Origin: Phoronis ovalis
Taxonomy: Eukaryota; Phoronida; Phoronidae
Assembly: GCA_028565635.1 (NCBI GenBank)
Contig: JAOXYB010054957.1
Coordinates: forward strand, 1 to 11,262
Direction of reading: 5' to 3'
DNA length: 11,262 bases
Positions 7,851-11,262 of this stretch are shown piece after piece. Positions within the stretch are counted from its first letter, which is position 1; each line of letters starts with the position of its first letter. Position numbers and translations under genes: made by a program. The notes beneath the pieces are model-generated. The model was not told the origin of the DNA and did no database searches. It worked only from the letters and a program-made list of their open reading frames with translations.

Positions 7851-8356
7851 TAATACTTTTATCATTGTTCTGCTGTTTGATTATTCAAGGATAAGATATT
7901 TCTAAAATAGAAATAATATGGTTCACAGGTCTTTAATCAATGATATGATATCATATAATAAAATATTTAAAAAGCCACAAGAGGTAACATTATTGTGTTT
8001 TAACAATAGTTTTAACCTGCTGGTGAGAACCTGCTAATAAAGATACCCTGTTGTTATTATGTTCAATCAAACAGCATTTGTTGACTGTTTTGATTGTATT
8101 TTCATTAAAAATCGTACTTATAGTTTAATAATATCAACTTGTGAAATTTATTTTAAACTATAATGATATCATAAAATATATGCCTCCAAGTTTCTTCTTT
8201 TTTGAGTAGATATATTAAAAACTAATGATATTTGAAAAATGTTAACCTGGTAGTAAAGAGCATTTATTTATGCCTTTAAATATGTTAAGAGTATTATAAA
8301 CTTCAAGCAGAACAGCCCTTTATATTTTTTTCTGTTTAACTGCCTCACCCTGAAGG

Positions 8357-8556
8357 TCAGAGCCTATAAATCTCAGCTTATATCATTTAAAACTTTGATA
8401 TTTTATAGTTTCTTACCTCTAAGTTCAAATTTTATATCTTAATATCTAAGATTTGCATATAAACAAAGCTATAATAAGACATAAAATTTGTGAGATAAGA
8501 AATCATATAATTACTATGAAATTTTAAATGTTCTGGTGCAGGTTTATAGGCTCTGA
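8357..8556. mobile_element. ~200-bp near-palindromic hairpin element
   Basis: TCAGAGCCTATAAA at 8357-8370 is perfectly inverted at 8543-8556. Most of the interior also pairs, for example CATTTAAAACTTTGATA with the reverse complement CATTTAAAATTTCATAG, TTTCTTACCTC with TTTCTTATCTC, and CAAATTTTATATCTTAATAT with CAAATTTTATGTCTTATTAT. The turn lies near 8456. In the GBA2 pre-mRNA it could form a long imperfect hairpin. It is most simply a foldback or MITE copy. Confidence 0.65.
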
Positions 8557-9185
8557 TACTCAAGATAAGCTGCCTTGATTTTTTATAAAAAAACAACCGG
8601 AATATGTTACATTTGTATCATCAAGTGTAGAACTTTCTAACGATTTAATATGTACATGTGGAACAATTGTTCTATCATATGATGGTAAAAGTGCAGAATG
8701 AATGATTTGTAATATAACAAGTGTTCTATTAAATAAAGAAGTATAATTTCTCTCCTTTTATCTTGAGTAGCTAACAAAATTTTGTTTATGAACACTCAGA
8801 TGTCAAACTTAATTGGTGCTGTATTGTATGTCGCAAATTAATGGAAATGCCATGATGAAAATTTTCTGAATAAAACCGTTAAATCATAAAATTAAATAAA
8901 TGTAATTGATTAATAAACAAGAATGCAATTGTTTTGACTCCTATTCAGGTACAGTTGGAACTTGACATTTATTTTTTTAACAACACACCGTACACTAAAT
9001 GTTTATCTGCTTTTAAAATATTGAACTGAAGTTTACGGAGTGTAAACCCACTTAATTAAATATCAATTGTAAACTGCAGTAAATCGAATAACAACTGTAA
9101 TAAACCATAGCAAAACTATATATTTTCTCAAGACTTAATTTTATGAGACCTGAGTTTAAGTTATTTACTGCAAACTGTGTCTCAG

Positions 9186-9271
9186 CTATGCTACAGTATG
9201 GTTTGGCAATGTGTTTAATGTTCATTCTATGCTACAGTATGGTTTGGTAATGTGTTTAATGTTCATTCTAT
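9186..9271. repeat. 41-bp tandem duplication next to the exon 4 acceptor
   Basis: Units 9186-9226 and 9227-9267 differ at one base (C at 9207, T at 9248), and a third CTAT begins at 9268. Each starts CTATGCTACAGTATGG, so each carries a CTACAG that imitates the true acceptor CTCTACAG at 9278-9283. The array ends 12 bases before the exon and so occupies the branch-point region. Confidence 0.9.
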
Positions 9272-9283
9272 TTTTCTCTACAG

Positions 9284-9508
9284 TTTACAGTATGTGTCAG
9301 AAGAAAAGGCCAGACAGTATATCAGCAGGTTCTGTCAACCCATCGCCATCGTGGCCATGCTCTGAGTGCTTGGAACTGGGCTTACCATGGGGAACATGCT
9401 ACTTATCATGGCTTGTATCCTAGATCATGGACAGTGTATAAACTTCCTGGGCAAAACATCAAACTTATTTGTCGACAGATTTCACCAATTTTCCCACATG
9501 ATTATAAG
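9284..9508 (+). CDS. GBA2: GBA2 exon 4
   Basis: Seventy-five whole codons, residues 126-200. They begin [18 protein letters not shown], pass through a histidine-rich stretch ([25 protein letters not shown]) and end in [17 protein letters not shown] and [13 protein letters not shown]. The [16 protein letters not shown] and LYPR-WT-Y-LPGQN blocks are nearly identical to vertebrate GBA2 as I recall it, and belong to the N-terminal beta-sandwich domain. The acceptor is TTTTTCTCTACAG|TTT and the donor AAG|GTAAAA. Introns on both sides are phase 0. The histidine-rich loop seems about two residues longer than in human. Confidence 0.95.
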
Positions 9509-10014
9509 GTAAAAGCTGTTGGAAGAGTGAACCTCCATATTGCAAACTCGACAGCAGCTTATTGTAAAGCACAAACAGTGCTGCATCTCGCTTACTATGC
9601 GGCAAAACATTTCTAACTGAATCGCCATTATGCAATTACATTAACTCCGCATGCTGCATCACATATTAAACCCCTTATCCATGTAGCATACTATACTCTA
9701 CAACACTGCGGACACTTATTAGCATGTTTCCAGCGTGGAGAAACTTTTGACAGTGCATTGATTTCTAATGCCGTCTTTTTGTTTATGAACTTCCAAATCC
9801 ATATACAACAATTCTGTCTGCTTCTTGCACCAGAAAGCAACCTTTTTACAGTCTTTGTCGAGAGTAAGGGGCCTTATTTTCGCATTTCTAAGTGAGGTAA
9901 ATATTCATAAATACCATGATTTCTTTTCTGTGTATATTTCTGTAAAAGTGTTAATTAAAACTATATTGTTCACAGCATGCATTAGAATGTCATATAATTT
10001 TTTTTTTCCATCAG
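9509..10014 (+). other. GBA2: GBA2 intron 4
   Basis: A phase 0 intron of 506 bases, from GTAAAA to a T9CCATCAG acceptor. It is less AT-rich than the other introns. I checked it for coding continuation and found only short frames with no recognisable similarity. Confidence 0.85.
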
Positions 10015-10257
10015 GATACCAGTCTTCCTGTATCTGTTTTTGTATGGACTGTTGAGAATAACTCTGATGAACAAGTGGAAGTCAGTATTATGTTCACTAT
10101 GCGTAATGGCACAGGCAGCAAGCACCACGAACGACATGGTGGATACTGGAATGAACCATTTGAAGCAGTGAGTCAAGAGACTAAAGTCAAGGGTGTCATG
10201 ATACACCACAAGATCAAGGATCTAAATTGTACTTACGCAGTGGCAGCTAAACAAAAG
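10015..10257 (+). CDS. GBA2: GBA2 exon 5
   Basis: Eighty-one whole codons, residues 201-281. They begin DTSLPVSVFVWTVENNSDEQ, then VEVSIMFTMRNGTGSKHHER, then HGGYWNEPFE and a VKGVMIHHK stretch ending in YAVAAKQK. This matches the SLPVGVFVWxxEN, VSIMFxMRNG, GG-WNEPF and HH-x-YxxAVAA blocks of GBA2. It is still the N-terminal domain; the catalytic (alpha/alpha)6 domain with nucleophile Glu and acid/base Asp is not reached. The acceptor is TTTTTTCCATCAG|GAT and the donor AAG|GTAGGC at 10258. The gene continues past the right edge. Confidence 0.95.
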
Positions 10258-11262
10258 GTAGGCTGCATAGTACTCCTGTCAGAAGAACAACTGATACCTC
10301 TTTGACAATTTGTGAAGGGGCTGTTTTACTGAAAATTATTGTTACGGGGAACGTTAGTCTGTAGTCCAGACTGTTTTCTGCATATTATTATTGTAATATC
10401 ATTTATTGTAAAATATCATAATATGTGGTTGTATAATATTACACATATGAGCAGAAAAAATCATGCAAGTCCCTAAAAAGTGTCAATACTTGTTTTATTT
10501 AATATATGCTATTAGGTTATATGTGATACTGAGACACGTAGTCACATGATCATGACACATATGCATTATGGTCGCCTTATGTCTAGTCATTCCTTGAAAA
10601 TATCCATGCGTAATTGAAAGCACGCACATTATGACACATATCTTTGTATGGAATGATGTCATAGGTAACTTGTTGGGAATCAACATGTTTTATAAGGACT
10701 TTTATTAGCTTATTTAGTTCATCATATTATTTTTAAAAATGACACAAAAACGAAATATGGTGTAAAACAAGCTAAAATAATGGTTACACTAATATTAGTC
10801 ACTACTTTAATCCAGACCTATTTTTTTATTTTTACCTTTCAGTATAATAATGCAGTATTGGAACAGCAGTTCATAATATTATAAAAATATAATATCTTTT
10901 GCAATTTGATGCTTCTTCTTAATTATGTGGGAAAAAATCAGATCAATTTCTTATTAGCAGCAATAATAGTGAACATATTAATGTGTACGTGTAATTTAGT
11001 GACGTTATTCTATATGTCTACAATTAGAAATCCGTCTTAGTCTCTGGGCTTTGAGCATTTCCTTATAATTATGTAATAACTAGCCTGTTTATCAAACTTG
11101 GGTTTTACAGGTTCCATTTCTTGTAATAAGCCCAGCAGCTAGCATGCTTTTTTCCACTATTAACCTATAATAACAAACTAATAAATATAATATACAAATA
11201 TTGGTCGGGTAACTGAACAATATGGCGAAATAGTGTTCGAAAAAACGTTTATTGGTCGAGGC
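10258..11262 (+). other. GBA2: GBA2 intron 5 (incomplete)
   Basis: At least 1 kb of AT-rich sequence after the exon 5 donor. Two good-looking acceptors (CTTTCAG ending at 10842 and TTTTACAG ending at 11110) are followed in phase 0 by peptides unlike GBA2 that stop within 13 and 19 codons. I therefore place the next exon beyond the window. A stretch near 10365-10400 (GTAGTCCAGACTG...) resembles 1761-1800 and may be a dispersed repeat. Confidence 0.7.

Larger units (their letters stand above)
6470..9283 (+). other. GBA2: GBA2 intron 3
   Basis: A phase 0 intron of about 2.8 kb, from GTAAGT to TTTTTCTCTACAG. It holds the last member of the repeat array (6560-6640), a duplicated SINE-like stretch (7470-7850), a ~200-bp palindrome and a 41-bp tandem duplication, listed separately. 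The remaining sequence (about 6650-7460, 7860-8350 and 8560-9180) is very AT-rich, and I see no gene in it. Confidence 0.85.

Noticed and set aside
6875-8325. Possible large element bounded by inverted GGCTGTTCTG (6883-6892 and 8310-8319)
   Set aside because: Only about 10 bases match well and the adjoining sequence aligns poorly, so chance in AT-rich DNA cannot be excluded.
9211-9616. Two plus-strand frames overlapping exon 4
   Set aside because: The first starts in the 41-bp duplication and reads most of exon 4 in the wrong frame. The second shares the true frame only for the end of exon 4 and then runs into intron 4.
10843-11168. Possible sixth GBA2 exon after acceptors at 10842 or 11110
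   Set aside because: In the required phase 0 the peptides are YNNAVLEQQFIIL-stop and VPFLVISPAASMLFSTINL-stop, neither resembling the GBA2 sequence expected after AVAA. At most they could be rare terminal exons.
1-11262. tRNA, rRNA, CRISPR arrays or bacterial-type operons
   Set aside because: No tRNA-like boxes, no regularly spaced identical repeats and no clustered same-strand genes. The spliced gene structure shows the DNA is eukaryotic.

Overview
This is a piece of animal nuclear DNA: AT-rich, with long introns, canonical GT-AG splice sites and many degenerate inverted-repeat elements. The two proteins recognised and the types of dispersed repeat suggest a marine invertebrate. A hemichordate-like or other deuterostome would fit, but that assignment is a weak inference. 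There is no bacterial, phage, CRISPR or operon content.

Two divergently arranged genes are present. On the minus strand at the left edge lies the first coding exon of RGP1 (176-291), the Rab6A-GEF partner protein. On the plus strand from 1987 runs the 5' half of a GBA2 gene, the non-lysosomal glucosylceramidase of glycoside hydrolase family 116. Five GBA2 exons (1987-2156, 4707-4795, 6354-6469, 9284-9508, 10015-10257) join into one uninterrupted reading frame of 281 codons with intron phases 2, 1, 0, 0, 0. They encode the N-terminal beta-sandwich domain. The catalytic domain must lie beyond the right edge.

The head-to-head order RGP1-GBA2 is, from memory, also the order of the two genes in human, so this looks like an old conserved gene pair. 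Possible splice sites on the minus strand (acceptor just before the RGP1 ATG, donor at 1712) raise the possibility that RGP1 has a 5' noncoding exon right next to the GBA2 start. That would give a compact bidirectional promoter near 1950-1986.

The remaining sequence is intron and intergenic DNA rich in small mobile-element-like structures: an inverted-repeat element with a TTGGATTG minisatellite core (351-790), a MITE-like element with 24-bp ends (1054-1525), a second with 20-bp ends and an internal 33-bp duplication (2585-2986), a foldback (3524-3775), a dispersed GAGCAGCGAGC repeat pair, a degenerate ~150-bp repeat array around exon 3 (5130-6640), a ~200-bp near-palindrome (8357-8556) and a 41-bp tandem duplication abutting the exon 4 acceptor. 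I see no novel multi-gene system. The most interesting points are the gene pair and the structured repeats.
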